Source: an uncultured Roseburia sp.
GTDB taxonomy: Bacteria; Bacillota; Clostridia; Lachnospirales; Lachnospiraceae
Assembly (NCBI GenBank): GCA_947567625.1
Contig: CANONN010000001.1
Span: 124,001-188,000 of the forward strand
Reading direction: 5' to 3'
Length of the DNA: 64,000 nucleotides
Position numbers and translations under genes: made by a program. Below are positions 1-7,254 of this stretch, piece after piece (position 1 is the first letter of the stretch; each line of letters starts with the position of its first letter). The notes under the pieces are model-generated. The model worked only from the letters and a program-made list of their open reading frames with translations, searched no databases and was not told where the DNA came from.

Positions 1-916
1 CCTCGCCGTAGATCTCGGAGCCTGACCCGATAATACATCGCTCCACCACGGATTCCGCGGACAAATACTGCGGTTCAATAATATCGCTCTTTGTGTAGAT
101 CTTCCAGTATTCCTCGTAAAGATTGAACTCCGGAATCAGATGAATCAGCTCCATATTGGCTTCCCAGTAAGAGCCGAGCGTGCCGACGTCCTTCCAGTAT
201 CCGTTGTACTCATAGGCAAACAGCCGTTGTCCCTTTTCATGGCAATAGGGAATGATATGCTTGCCGAAATCGCACCCGCTCTGATCTTTCATCGCGTAGA
301 GCGCTTCTTTGAGCACATCCCAGCTAAAGATGTAAATACCCATGGATGCCAGATTACTGCGGGGATGTTCCGGCTTTTCCTCAAACTCCTCGATCTTTTT
401 ATTCTCATCTGCAATCACAATGCCGAAACGGCCCGCCTCCTCAAGCGGTACGGGCATGGTCGCAATCGTCACGTCGGCGTTGTTCTCCTTGTGAGAGTCA
501 AGCATGACCTCATAATCCATCTTGTATATGTGATCGCCCGACAAAATAAGCACATACTCCGGGTGGTAGCTCTCCATGTAATCCATGTTCTGAAAAATCG
601 CATTGGCCGTGCCGGTGTACCACTCGCTGTTTACGCTCCTCTCATACGGCGGAAGCACCGACACGCCTCCGCTGTTACGGTCCAAATCCCAGGGAATCCC
701 GATACCGATATGGGAATTGAGCCTAAGGGGCTGATACTGCGTCAACACGCCGACTGTATCTATACCGGAATTGATACAATTGCTCAGCGGAAAATCTATG
801 ATACGGTATTTTCCTCCAAAAGCAACCGCCGGTTTAGCGACTTTCGCTGTAAGCACGCCCAGGCGGCTGCCCTGCCCCCCTGCCAACAACATCGCTATCA
901 TTTCTTTTCTAACCAC
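1..916 (-). CDS. glgC: Glucose-1-phosphate adenylyltransferase, 3' part cut by window edge
   Basis: Makes ADP-glucose from glucose-1-phosphate and ATP, the committed step of bacterial glycogen synthesis. Reading the minus strand gives [20 protein letters not shown], then [20 protein letters not shown], the GlgC nucleotide-binding signature. Further on are the sugar-phosphate site region ([10 protein letters not shown]) and the start of the left-handed beta-helix ([11 protein letters not shown]) at the edge. About 305 of a usual ~400 or more residues are visible. I prefer the GTG start at 916: GAGAGG lies 8 nt upstream, whereas the in-frame ATG at 922 is only 2 nt from it. It is divergent from murC. 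Other glg genes would lie beyond the left edge. Confidence 0.95.
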   Translation of the reverse strand, partial: MVRKEMIAMLLAGGQGSRLGVLTAKVAKPAVAFGGKYRIIDFPLSNCINSGIDTVGVLTQYQPLRLNSHIGIGIPWDLDRNSGGVSVLPPYERSVNSEWYTGTANAIFQNMDYMESYHPEYVLILSGDHIYKMDYEVMLDSHKENNADVTIATMPVPLEEAGRFGIVIADENKKIEEFEEKPEHPRSNLASMGIYIFSWDVLKEALYAMKDQSGCDFGKHIIPYCHEKGQRLFAYEYNGYWKDVGTLGSYWEANMELIHLIPEFNLYEEYWKIYTKSDIIEPQYLSAESVVERCIIGSGSEIYGE

Positions 917-962
917 GTCCATCACCTCTCGTCATGTTCTCGTTATCTCTATTTGTATATCC

Positions 963-991
963 ATTATAGCATATACTTACCCGGCTGTATA
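963..991 (-). promoter_or_regulatory. Predicted sigma-A promoter of glgC
   Basis: On the minus strand, TATACA (991-986), a 17-nt spacer, then an extended -10, TGC-TATAAT (968-963). It faces glgC about 40 nt downstream. Confidence 0.6.
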
Positions 992-1155
992 TCATTTTTT
1001 CACAATATAGCGCATCTTTTTTCCTATTTTTCGTCAATTTAGACAAATTTTCGACAGCATGACAAACTTTTTGCCAGCGCCCGCTTTTATTTTCCTGTTA
1101 CACAAAGGCTGTCGAAAGAGTAGGAAAAAACCAATTAATTTTTGCGCAAAACAAT

Positions 1156-1183
1156 TTGCAAATACCACTGTGAAATGTATAAT
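1156..1183 (+). promoter_or_regulatory. Predicted sigma-A promoter of murC
   Basis: TTGCAA (1156-1161), 16-nt spacer, TATAAT (1178-1183). The leader to the murC start is about 70 nt. The rest of the 343-nt glgC-murC gap shows no other clear structure. Confidence 0.55.
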
Positions 1184-1259
1184 AGACTATATAAGTTGGA
1201 TAATATTGCAATTTGTTTGAACGAAAGCCAGACATATTTTAGCAGAAACGGAGATCACC

Positions 1260-2639
1260 ATGTATCAGATTCAATTTCAACATCCCATACATATTCACTT
1301 TATCGGTATCGGCGGCATCAGTATGAGCGGGCTCGCAGAGATCCTGCTCGCCGAACATTTTATCGTCCAGGGTTCCGATTCCAGGGAAACCGAACTGACG
1401 CGCCGCCTCGCGCAAAAAGGCATAACCGTTTTTTACGGGCAGAGCGCCTCAAATATCACCGACGAGATCGAGCTTGTCGTCTACACCGCGGCCATTCATG
1501 AGGATAACCCGGAGTTCGTTAAAGCCAGAGCGCAAAACATTCCTCTGATGAGCCGGGCCGAGCTTTTAGGCCAGATCATGGACAATTATAACAACTCCAT
1601 CGCCGTCGCCGGCACGCACGGCAAGACGACCACGACTTCGATGATCTCCCATATTCTCCTCGCCGCGGATTGTGACCCCACAATCACGGTCGGCGGCATT
1701 TTAAAAGCGCTGGACGGCAATCTGCGCGTGGGTTCCTCCGATATTTTTGTATCGGAAGCCTGTGAATACACCAACAGTTTCCTACATTTTTATCCCAGAT
1801 ACAGCATCATTCTCAATATAGAAGCAGAACATCTCGATTTTTTCCACGATCTGGAGGATATCCGCGCATCATTTCGCCGCTTTGCCGCAAACACCAAGGA
1901 GGGCGGCGTCATTTTTATCAACGGGGACGTGGAGCGCCACAAAGAGCTGCTTGACGGCCTTCCCGCCCGCACTGTGACGTTCGGGCTGACCGACGGCTGC
2001 GAGTACCATCCGGCGGACATTACCTTTGATGGGCAGGCATGTCCGACATTCACCGCAATGCACGGGGACAAAGCGCTTTTTACCGTCTCCCTGCAGGTTC
2101 CCGGCATGCACAATGTATGCAACGCCCTGTCCGCCATCGCGCTTGCCGCAGAGCTTGCCCTTCCCCAAGAAGCCATCACAGACGGGCTGCATCGTTTTGG
2201 GGGAGCCGACCGGCGTTTTCAGCGAAAAGGCGTCTGGAACGGCGTCACGGTCGTGGACGATTATGCGCACCATCCGACGGAAATCGCCGCTACTTTGGCG
2301 GCGGCCCAAAAATATCCCCACCAGCGGCTTATTCTGGTATTCCAGCCGCATACCTACTCGAGAACCGCGGCTTTTCTCGATGATTTTGCCCGCGTGCTCT
2401 CCGCGGCTGATCTCATTGTACTGACCGATATCTACGCAGCGCGGGAACAGAACACTTACGGCATCCACTCACTCGATCTTTTGCACAAGCTAAAGGAACG
2501 AGAAAAAGACTGTTACTATTTTCCTACTTTTGAGGAGATTGAAACATTTTTAAGAAAAAAATGTATGCACGGTGACCTGTTGATAACTATGGGAGCCGGA
2601 GACATTGTAAACGTGGGCGAACATCTGCTTACCCACTGA
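1260..2639 (+). CDS. murC: UDP-N-acetylmuramate--L-alanine ligase
   Basis: Cytoplasmic Mur ligase that adds L-Ala to UDP-MurNAc using ATP, the first amino-acid step of peptidoglycan synthesis. The 459 residues are a normal MurC length. The N-terminal Rossmann motif FIGIGGISMSG is at about residues 14-24. The ATP loop GTHGKTTTT is at about 118-126. The Mur central-domain motif SEACEY and the C-terminal-domain motif VVDDYAHHPTEI are both present. GGAG lies 6 nt before the ATG. The stop codon overlaps the first DnaA box of the downstream cluster, so the replication genes follow closely. Confidence 0.97.
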   Translation: MYQIQFQHPIHIHFIGIGGISMSGLAEILLAEHFIVQGSDSRETELTRRLAQKGITVFYGQSASNITDEIELVVYTAAIHEDNPEFVKARAQNIPLMSRAELLGQIMDNYNNSIAVAGTHGKTTTTSMISHILLAADCDPTITVGGILKALDGNLRVGSSDIFVSEACEYTNSFLHFYPRYSIILNIEAEHLDFFHDLEDIRASFRRFAANTKEGGVIFINGDVERHKELLDGLPARTVTFGLTDGCEYHPADITFDGQACPTFTAMHGDKALFTVSLQVPGMHNVCNALSAIALAAELALPQEAITDGLHRFGGADRRFQRKGVWNGVTVVDDYAHHPTEIAATLAAAQKYPHQRLILVFQPHTYSRTAAFLDDFARVLSAADLIVLTDIYAAREQNTYGIHSLDLLHKLKEREKDCYYFPTFEEIETFLRKKCMHGDLLITMGAGDIVNVGEHLLTH

Positions 2640-2640
2640 G

Positions 2641-2745
2641 TTATCCACATTATCCACATTTGCGCTGGAAAAGACTTCCACCGTCTAATGTGGATTTTTG
2701 TTTCAACAGCGGCACGGTTTTTTCGTTTTATCCACATTATCCACA
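2641..2745 (+). promoter_or_regulatory. Cluster of four perfect DnaA boxes in two abutting pairs
   Basis: TTATCCACA, the DnaA-box consensus, occurs at 2641-2649, 2650-2658, 2728-2736 and 2737-2745, all in the same orientation. Each pair makes the 18-mer TTATCCACATTATCCACA, and the two pairs are 87 bp apart. A weaker inverted match (TGTGGATTT, 2689-2697) lies between them. The cluster is just upstream of the dnaB/dnaD-like gene promoter, so DnaA control of the primosome genes or DnaA titration is plausible. It is not an obvious oriC: there is no dnaA or dnaN in the window. Confidence 0.8.
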
Positions 2746-2801
2746 GAGCGCCAGACGCCGTTTTTTCTCCCGTGTGGACGGGATATTTCAAAAAATATCT
2801 C

Positions 2802-2830
2802 TTCTCAATTTGCCAAAGCTGTGCTATAAT
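2802..2830 (+). promoter_or_regulatory. Predicted extended -10 promoter of the dnaB/dnaD-like gene
   Basis: TTCTCA (2802-2807), 17-nt spacer, TGC-TATAAT (2822-2830). The nearer DnaA-box pair ends about 57 bp upstream of the -35. Confidence 0.55.
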
Positions 2831-2897
2831 TTCACCGAGTTTGAATCGGGCGAATCACGATTTCACCAAAAACTTAAAGGTAGGAAGGTAACCAATC

Positions 2898-3965
2898 ATG
2901 GGAGAGATTACTCTGCGCAGTGACAGCCAAACATCTGTCACCAGCGTTTCCAATATTTTTATTGACAACTATATGGCGGACGCCAACGGGGAATTTGTAA
3001 AAATCTATCTCTATCTGCTGCGCTTGATGGGAAAGCCGTCCCCGACCTTCTCTCTCTCCTCGATTGCGGACAAGTTTGAGCACACGGAGAAAGATGTCAA
3101 GCGCGCGCTCAGTTACTGGGAGCGGATGCATCTGCTGCGGTTAGAGTACGACGATAAGGAAACGCTCGTCGGCATACGGCTGCTCGAATCCTGCGACAAG
3201 CCTGATGCACCGCCGGCAGCGGACATACCCATTCCGGAGATGCAAACGACAATCGCACTGGGACCCGGCGCCAAAGAGCATACGGCTCCCTCGAAGAAAC
3301 AATATACACCCGACGATATCGCCATGTTCCGGGGACAGGATACGGTAGCCGAGCTTCTATTTATCACGGAGCGTTATCTGGGCCGCACACTCAGTTCCAC
3401 GGACGTCAACACCCTGCTCTATCTCTACGACGGACTTCATTTTTCCGCCGAGCTGATCGAGTATCTGATCGAATACTGCGTCTCCAAGGGGCGCACCAGT
3501 ATTCATTACATAGAAAAAACGGCCTTAAACTGGGCGGACAGCAACATCCGCACAGTGGAGGAGGCAAAGCAAAACAGCGCCTCCCACAGCCAGACCTATT
3601 TTTCCGTGCAGAAGGCTTTCGGCATCAGCGGAAGAAATCTCGTTCCCACTGAGACGGCCTTTATCAGCAAATGGAAAACGACCTACGGCTTTACAAACGA
3701 ATTGATACAGGCGGCGTGTAAGCGCACGATGAGCGCCATACATCAACCCAGTTTTGAATACACGGACTCTATTTTAACCAACTGGAAAAAGCACGCCGTG
3801 CACTCCTTAGACGACGTCACAAAGCTGGACGCGGCTTTTACGAACCGCAAAAAGTCCGCTCCGACCGTCACGGCCGCGCCCAAAAACCGTTTTAACAATT
3901 TTCCGCAGCGCTCCTATGATTATGAGCAGTTGGAGAAAATGCTCCTGACAACGGAAGCGCATTGA
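2898..3965 (+). CDS. DnaB/DnaD-type primosome (helicase-loading) protein
   Basis: 355 residues. The N-terminal ~80 residues look like a winged helix (FVKIYLYLLRLMG, then SSIADKFEHTEKDVKRALSYW). A low-complexity linker follows, then two DnaD-family (DDBH2) repeats at roughly 145-215 and 225-305, ending in the family-type motifs IHYIEKTALNW and FEYTDSILTNWKK. One winged helix plus two such repeats resembles the architecture of B. subtilis DnaB more than DnaD. AGGAAGG lies 9 nt before the ATG. The next gene is dnaC, so the pair probably loads the replicative helicase at origins or stalled forks. The C-terminal tail is basic and Asn/Gln-rich. Confidence 0.88.
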   Translation: MGEITLRSDSQTSVTSVSNIFIDNYMADANGEFVKIYLYLLRLMGKPSPTFSLSSIADKFEHTEKDVKRALSYWERMHLLRLEYDDKETLVGIRLLESCDKPDAPPAADIPIPEMQTTIALGPGAKEHTAPSKKQYTPDDIAMFRGQDTVAELLFITERYLGRTLSSTDVNTLLYLYDGLHFSAELIEYLIEYCVSKGRTSIHYIEKTALNWADSNIRTVEEAKQNSASHSQTYFSVQKAFGISGRNLVPTETAFISKWKTTYGFTNELIQAACKRTMSAIHQPSFEYTDSILTNWKKHAVHSLDDVTKLDAAFTNRKKSAPTVTAAPKNRFNNFPQRSYDYEQLEKMLLTTEAH

Positions 3966-4000
3966 GTATTTTGCGCGATGTGCCAGAAACGAGGTAACCT

Positions 4001-4981
4001 ATGCCGCTAAGCAATTCACAATATGACGCGATCATGCAAGGGTACGATGCCCGGCGGATGCGCGCCAACCAACTTCAGAAAAAGCGTTTTGACGAGGTGT
4101 GCGCCAGATATCCGCGGCTGCGCGAGATAGAAGACAATATCGCTTCTCTGTCTGTCAGACAGGCAAGGCTGCTTCTCGACGGGGATCGCACGGCGCTTCA
4201 CTCACTGAAAGAACAGTTGGCCCTCTGCCGCAAAGAGCGCAGCGCGCTGTTGGCCGCGTCGGATATCCCTGCCGGCTACCTGGAGGTGCCCTATACCTGT
4301 CCTGACTGCAAGGACAGGGGATTGATCGAGGGAAAGCGCTGCCACTGTTTCGTACAGGCGGAGATCGACCTGGTGTATACCCAGTCCAACATACGCGAAA
4401 TACTGGAGACCGAGAACTTCAGGGCGTTGACGTTCGACTATTATTCCGACACCGACGTCAACCCGGCGAACGGCATGTCCTCGCTCGCTACGGCCAAAGA
4501 GGCGGTTGCCAAATGCTTGGATTTCATCAAAAGCTTTGACGTCCACTTTTCCAACCTCTATTTTTACGGGGACACCGGAACCGGCAAAACCTTTCTGTCC
4601 AATTGTGTCGCAAAGGAGCTTTTGGAGAGCGGACATTCCGTTATCTACTTTACGGCGTTCCAATTATTTGATATATTAAGCAGGGGTGTATTTGATAAGG
4701 AGGCAGAGGCGATCGCCGCCCACAAGAACATTTTTGACTGCGATCTTTTGATCATCGACGATTTGGGAACAGAAGTTTCCAATTCATTTACGACCTCGCA
4801 ATTGTTTTTGTGTATCAATGAGCGGATTTTGCGAAAGAAGTCCACGATTATTTCCACCAATCTGGGCATGAACCAGTTGGCCGGCCTGTACTCGGAACGG
4901 ATCCTATCGCGCATATCCAGCAATTATACGCTCATCAAGCTTTTCGGCGCCGATATCCGCATCTTAAAGCGCCATTCCTGA
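4001..4981 (+). CDS. dnaC: DnaC/IstB-type AAA+ helicase loader
   Basis: 326 residues. The N-terminal ~95 residues are helical and coiled-coil-like. A Cys cluster follows (Cys100, 103, 114, 116: CPDC...CHC), probably a zinc knuckle as in DnaI-type loaders. The AAA+ core has Walker A GDTGTGKT (190-197), Walker B LLIIDDLG (about 249-256), and sensor/arginine-finger residues near ISTNLG and ERILSRI. The role inferred from the family is ATP-dependent loading of the DnaB-type replicative helicase. It starts 35 nt after the dnaB/dnaD-like stop, consistent with one operon. An IS-borne IstB is unlikely because no transposase is near. Confidence 0.9.
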   Translation: MPLSNSQYDAIMQGYDARRMRANQLQKKRFDEVCARYPRLREIEDNIASLSVRQARLLLDGDRTALHSLKEQLALCRKERSALLAASDIPAGYLEVPYTCPDCKDRGLIEGKRCHCFVQAEIDLVYTQSNIREILETENFRALTFDYYSDTDVNPANGMSSLATAKEAVAKCLDFIKSFDVHFSNLYFYGDTGTGKTFLSNCVAKELLESGHSVIYFTAFQLFDILSRGVFDKEAEAIAAHKNIFDCDLLIIDDLGTEVSNSFTTSQLFLCINERILRKKSTIISTNLGMNQLAGLYSERILSRISSNYTLIKLFGADIRILKRHS

Positions 4982-5079
4982 TGCATGGTTTTCCTGTGAA
5001 TTCAATCAGAGCAATCTGTTGAACATAAGATACATAAACGAACTGGTAAGCTCATTACAAATTATGGAGGATTTTATTC

Positions 5080-6261
5080 ATGCCAAATGATGAAATGAAA
5101 CTGGAAACACTTCCCGATGGGGTCCTTGGTCTGATTCCGCTCAAAAGCTGTCAGGAGCTCGGTCAAAAAGTTGACCGCTACCTGGTCGGCTGGCGTGAAA
5201 AAAGGCAGCACCAGCACGCAGACGATTTTGCGTTCAAGGATTACCGGCGCGACTCTTATATTATTGAGACTTCTGTTCCACGTTTCGGAACCGGTGAGGC
5301 CAAAGGCGTAATCAAAGAGTCCGTGCGCGGCAGTGACCTGTATCTGATGGTGGACGTCACCAATTACAGCCTCACATACACGGTATGCGGCCATGAGAAC
5401 CATATGTCTCCAGACGACCATTACGCGGATTTAAAACGCATTATCGCGGCCGTAGGCGGAAAGGCAAAACGCATCACCGTCATTATACCGTTCCTGTACG
5501 AAAGCCGCCAGCACAAGCGCTCCGCGCGGGAGTCCTTAGACTGTGCGCTCGCGCTTCAGGAGCTGATCAATATGGGCGTGGAAAACATTATTACCTTTGA
5601 CGCCCACGACCCGCGTGTTTCCAACGCCATTCCGCTCAAGAGCTTCGAGACGGTACAGCCGGTCTACCAATTTGTCAAAGGCATTTTAAACAGCGTCAAG
5701 GATTTAACGATCGACGCCGAACATATGATGATCATCAGCCCCGACGAGGGAGGCACCAACCGCGCCATCTATCTGGCCAATGTGCTCGGCCTCGATATGG
5801 GAATGTTCTACAAGCGCCGCGATTTCAGCAAGATCGTGGATGGAAGAAACCCCATCGTGGCTCATGAATTTTTGGGCGCTTCCGTGGAGGGCAAAGATGT
5901 CATTATCATTGACGATATGATTTCTTCCGGTGAGAGTATGATCGACGTGGCCACCGAACTGAAAAAGAGAAAGGCAGGCCGCATCTTTGTCGTGGCAACA
6001 TTCGGCCTGTTTACAAACGGCTTTGCCGCCTTTGATCAGGCAGTCAAAGACGGCATCATCTACAAGGTCGTCACCACAAACCTCACCTACCAGACGCCGG
6101 AACTTTTGTCCAAGCCGTATTACATCAGCTGTGATATGAGTAAATATATTGCATATATCATTGACACTTTAAACCATGACACTTCGATCAGCAACCTGCT
6201 CGACCCCTATGACAGGATTCAGCGATTTGTCACCCGGTACAAGGCCGAACAGCAGTCTTAA
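5080..6261 (+). CDS. prs: Ribose-phosphate pyrophosphokinase, long form
   Basis: Forms PRPP from ribose-5-phosphate and ATP for nucleotide, His and Trp synthesis. It has the PRPP-binding loop VIIIDDMISSGESM, the ATP-loop region FLYESRQHKRSARES and the motif FDAHDPRVSNAIP. At 393 residues it is longer than the common ~315-residue class I enzyme. The N-terminus is extended, and segments around PDEGGTNRAIYLANVLG differ from canonical Prs. Similar long forms are typical of clostridia, by my recollection. GGAGG precedes the ATG. A strong terminator follows, so it is probably the last gene of its transcript. Confidence 0.93.
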   Translation: MPNDEMKLETLPDGVLGLIPLKSCQELGQKVDRYLVGWREKRQHQHADDFAFKDYRRDSYIIETSVPRFGTGEAKGVIKESVRGSDLYLMVDVTNYSLTYTVCGHENHMSPDDHYADLKRIIAAVGGKAKRITVIIPFLYESRQHKRSARESLDCALALQELINMGVENIITFDAHDPRVSNAIPLKSFETVQPVYQFVKGILNSVKDLTIDAEHMMIISPDEGGTNRAIYLANVLGLDMGMFYKRRDFSKIVDGRNPIVAHEFLGASVEGKDVIIIDDMISSGESMIDVATELKKRKAGRIFVVATFGLFTNGFAAFDQAVKDGIIYKVVTTNLTYQTPELLSKPYYISCDMSKYIAYIIDTLNHDTSISNLLDPYDRIQRFVTRYKAEQQS

Positions 6262-6331
6262 AGCTGCTTGGCCTAAGCCGCTTTGCGCCCGGGTAAGGGA
6301 GCCGCATACCCAACCCGCCGCGCAGGGCGCG

Positions 6332-6369
6332 AAAAAGGGAGAGGAACATAATGTTCGTCTCCCTTTTTT
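6332..6369 (+). terminator. Rho-independent terminator after prs
   Basis: Stem AAAAAGGGAGA / TCTCCCTTTTTT with a 15-nt loop. The A and T runs let it work in both directions, so it could also end the minus-strand DUF6465 transcript. Confidence 0.8.
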
Positions 6370-6432
6370 ACACCGAAACGGCCGGCAGCAAAAGCGCCGC
6401 TGTCTGCGGTATTGCGTCGGATGCGATGTGCC

Positions 6433-6840
6433 TTAAAACAACTTCACTTTACCTGCAAATTTTTGATTAATGACATAGTATGCGGCATTTTCTTCGGGCT
6501 TAAAGTATACCTGAAGTGATTTGATAGAAGAAACTCTGTGCCCCGCTGCAACATACTGATCTTTGGCCGCCTGGATAGCATCCTCCATAACAGCCTCTTT
6601 ATTCTGGAACTGAAGAAAAAGCTCCGGCTTCAACTCGCCTTTTGTCTCTTTTGCGGTCGTCTTCCCGGCCGGTCTGCCTGGTTTCTTTTTCTCGGCTGTA
6701 GATTTCGCCGCCGTCTTTTTCTCTGCCGCTGCCGCCTGCTCAGTTACTGCCTCTGTTGACTCTGCAAGCGATGGCTCTGCATTGGCTGTTACAATTGCTG
6801 TTTCGTTTTCTGCTGCGTTTGCAGTTGTTTTCTTTCTCAT
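6433..6840 (-). CDS. DUF6465-family protein with basic Ala/Lys-rich N-terminus
   Basis: 135 residues. Residues 1-75 are low-complexity Ala/Glu/Thr/Lys and include an AT-hook-like KPGRPAGK. Residues 75-135 form the conserved domain, with KPELFLQFQNKEA and a C-terminal LQVYFKPEENAAYYVINQKF, which I recognise as DUF6465. The function is unknown; the basic tail suggests nucleic-acid binding, which is only an inference. AGGAGG precedes the ATG. It lies 25 nt downstream of the HPr-like gene, so the two are probably co-transcribed. Confidence 0.75.
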   Translation of the reverse strand: MRKKTTANAAENETAIVTANAEPSLAESTEAVTEQAAAAEKKTAAKSTAEKKKPGRPAGKTTAKETKGELKPELFLQFQNKEAVMEDAIQAAKDQYVAAGHRVSSIKSLQVYFKPEENAAYYVINQKFAGKVKLF

Positions 6841-6865
6841 TATGAGACCTCCTAAAATTTAACTA

Positions 6866-7117
6866 TTAACATACTAAAAACTTTTCCATTGCCATTAACG
6901 CTTCCTGCTCATCGCTTCCGTCTGCAATAATATTCACTGTCATTCCCATAGAAGGATTAAAAGCCATAATACCCATAATGCTCTTGGCATTTATTCTTCT
7001 GTTGTCACTCTCTAAGGTAATATCACTGTCAAAATGACAGGCTACCTGAACTAATTCAGCAATCGGATTATTGTGCTTCTCGGAAACATTTGAAATAATT
7101 ACTTCTTTTTTACTCAT
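6866..7117 (-). CDS. HPr-family phosphocarrier-like protein with altered active site
   Basis: 83 residues with the full HPr fold signature: INAKSIMGIM around the regulatory Ser46 position and DEQEALMAMEKFL at the end. The catalytic loop, usually GLHARPA, reads EKHNNPIA. His15 is kept but Arg17 is Asn and the preceding Gly-Leu is Glu-Lys. PTS phosphotransfer may therefore be weak or absent, while the Ser46-type region could still act as a regulator, compare Crh. I chose the start MSKKEVII (7117) because AGAAGGAAG lies upstream; the frame opens at 7144 without a good RBS. It is probably the first gene of a pair with the DUF6465 gene. Confidence 0.85.
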   Translation of the reverse strand: MSKKEVIISNVSEKHNNPIAELVQVACHFDSDITLESDNRRINAKSIMGIMAFNPSMGMTVNIIADGSDEQEALMAMEKFLVC

Positions 7118-7158
7118 CTTATTCCACTTCCTTCTATCAAACAAAAATCATCTAACAA

Positions 7159-7187
7159 AATATACCCCATAAATCTATATTTTGCAA
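7159..7187 (-). promoter_or_regulatory. Predicted sigma-A promoter of the HPr-like gene
   Basis: Minus strand TTGCAA (7187-7182), 17-nt spacer, TATATT (7164-7159). Confidence 0.6.
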
Positions 7188-7254
7188 TACCCTGAAGTAA
7201 AATATGTTAAACTTGGACAAAAAAACATTAATTTCCCGCGGTTTTTATGCACTT

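Noticed and set aside
140-1042. 300-codon plus-strand frame over glgC
   Set aside because: The minus strand encodes unmistakable GlgC; the plus-strand frame is its antisense shadow.
2641-2745. Chromosomal origin oriC
   Set aside because: Only four boxes, no dnaA/dnaN or rpmH nearby and no obvious AT-rich unwinding region; a regulatory or titration cluster fits better.
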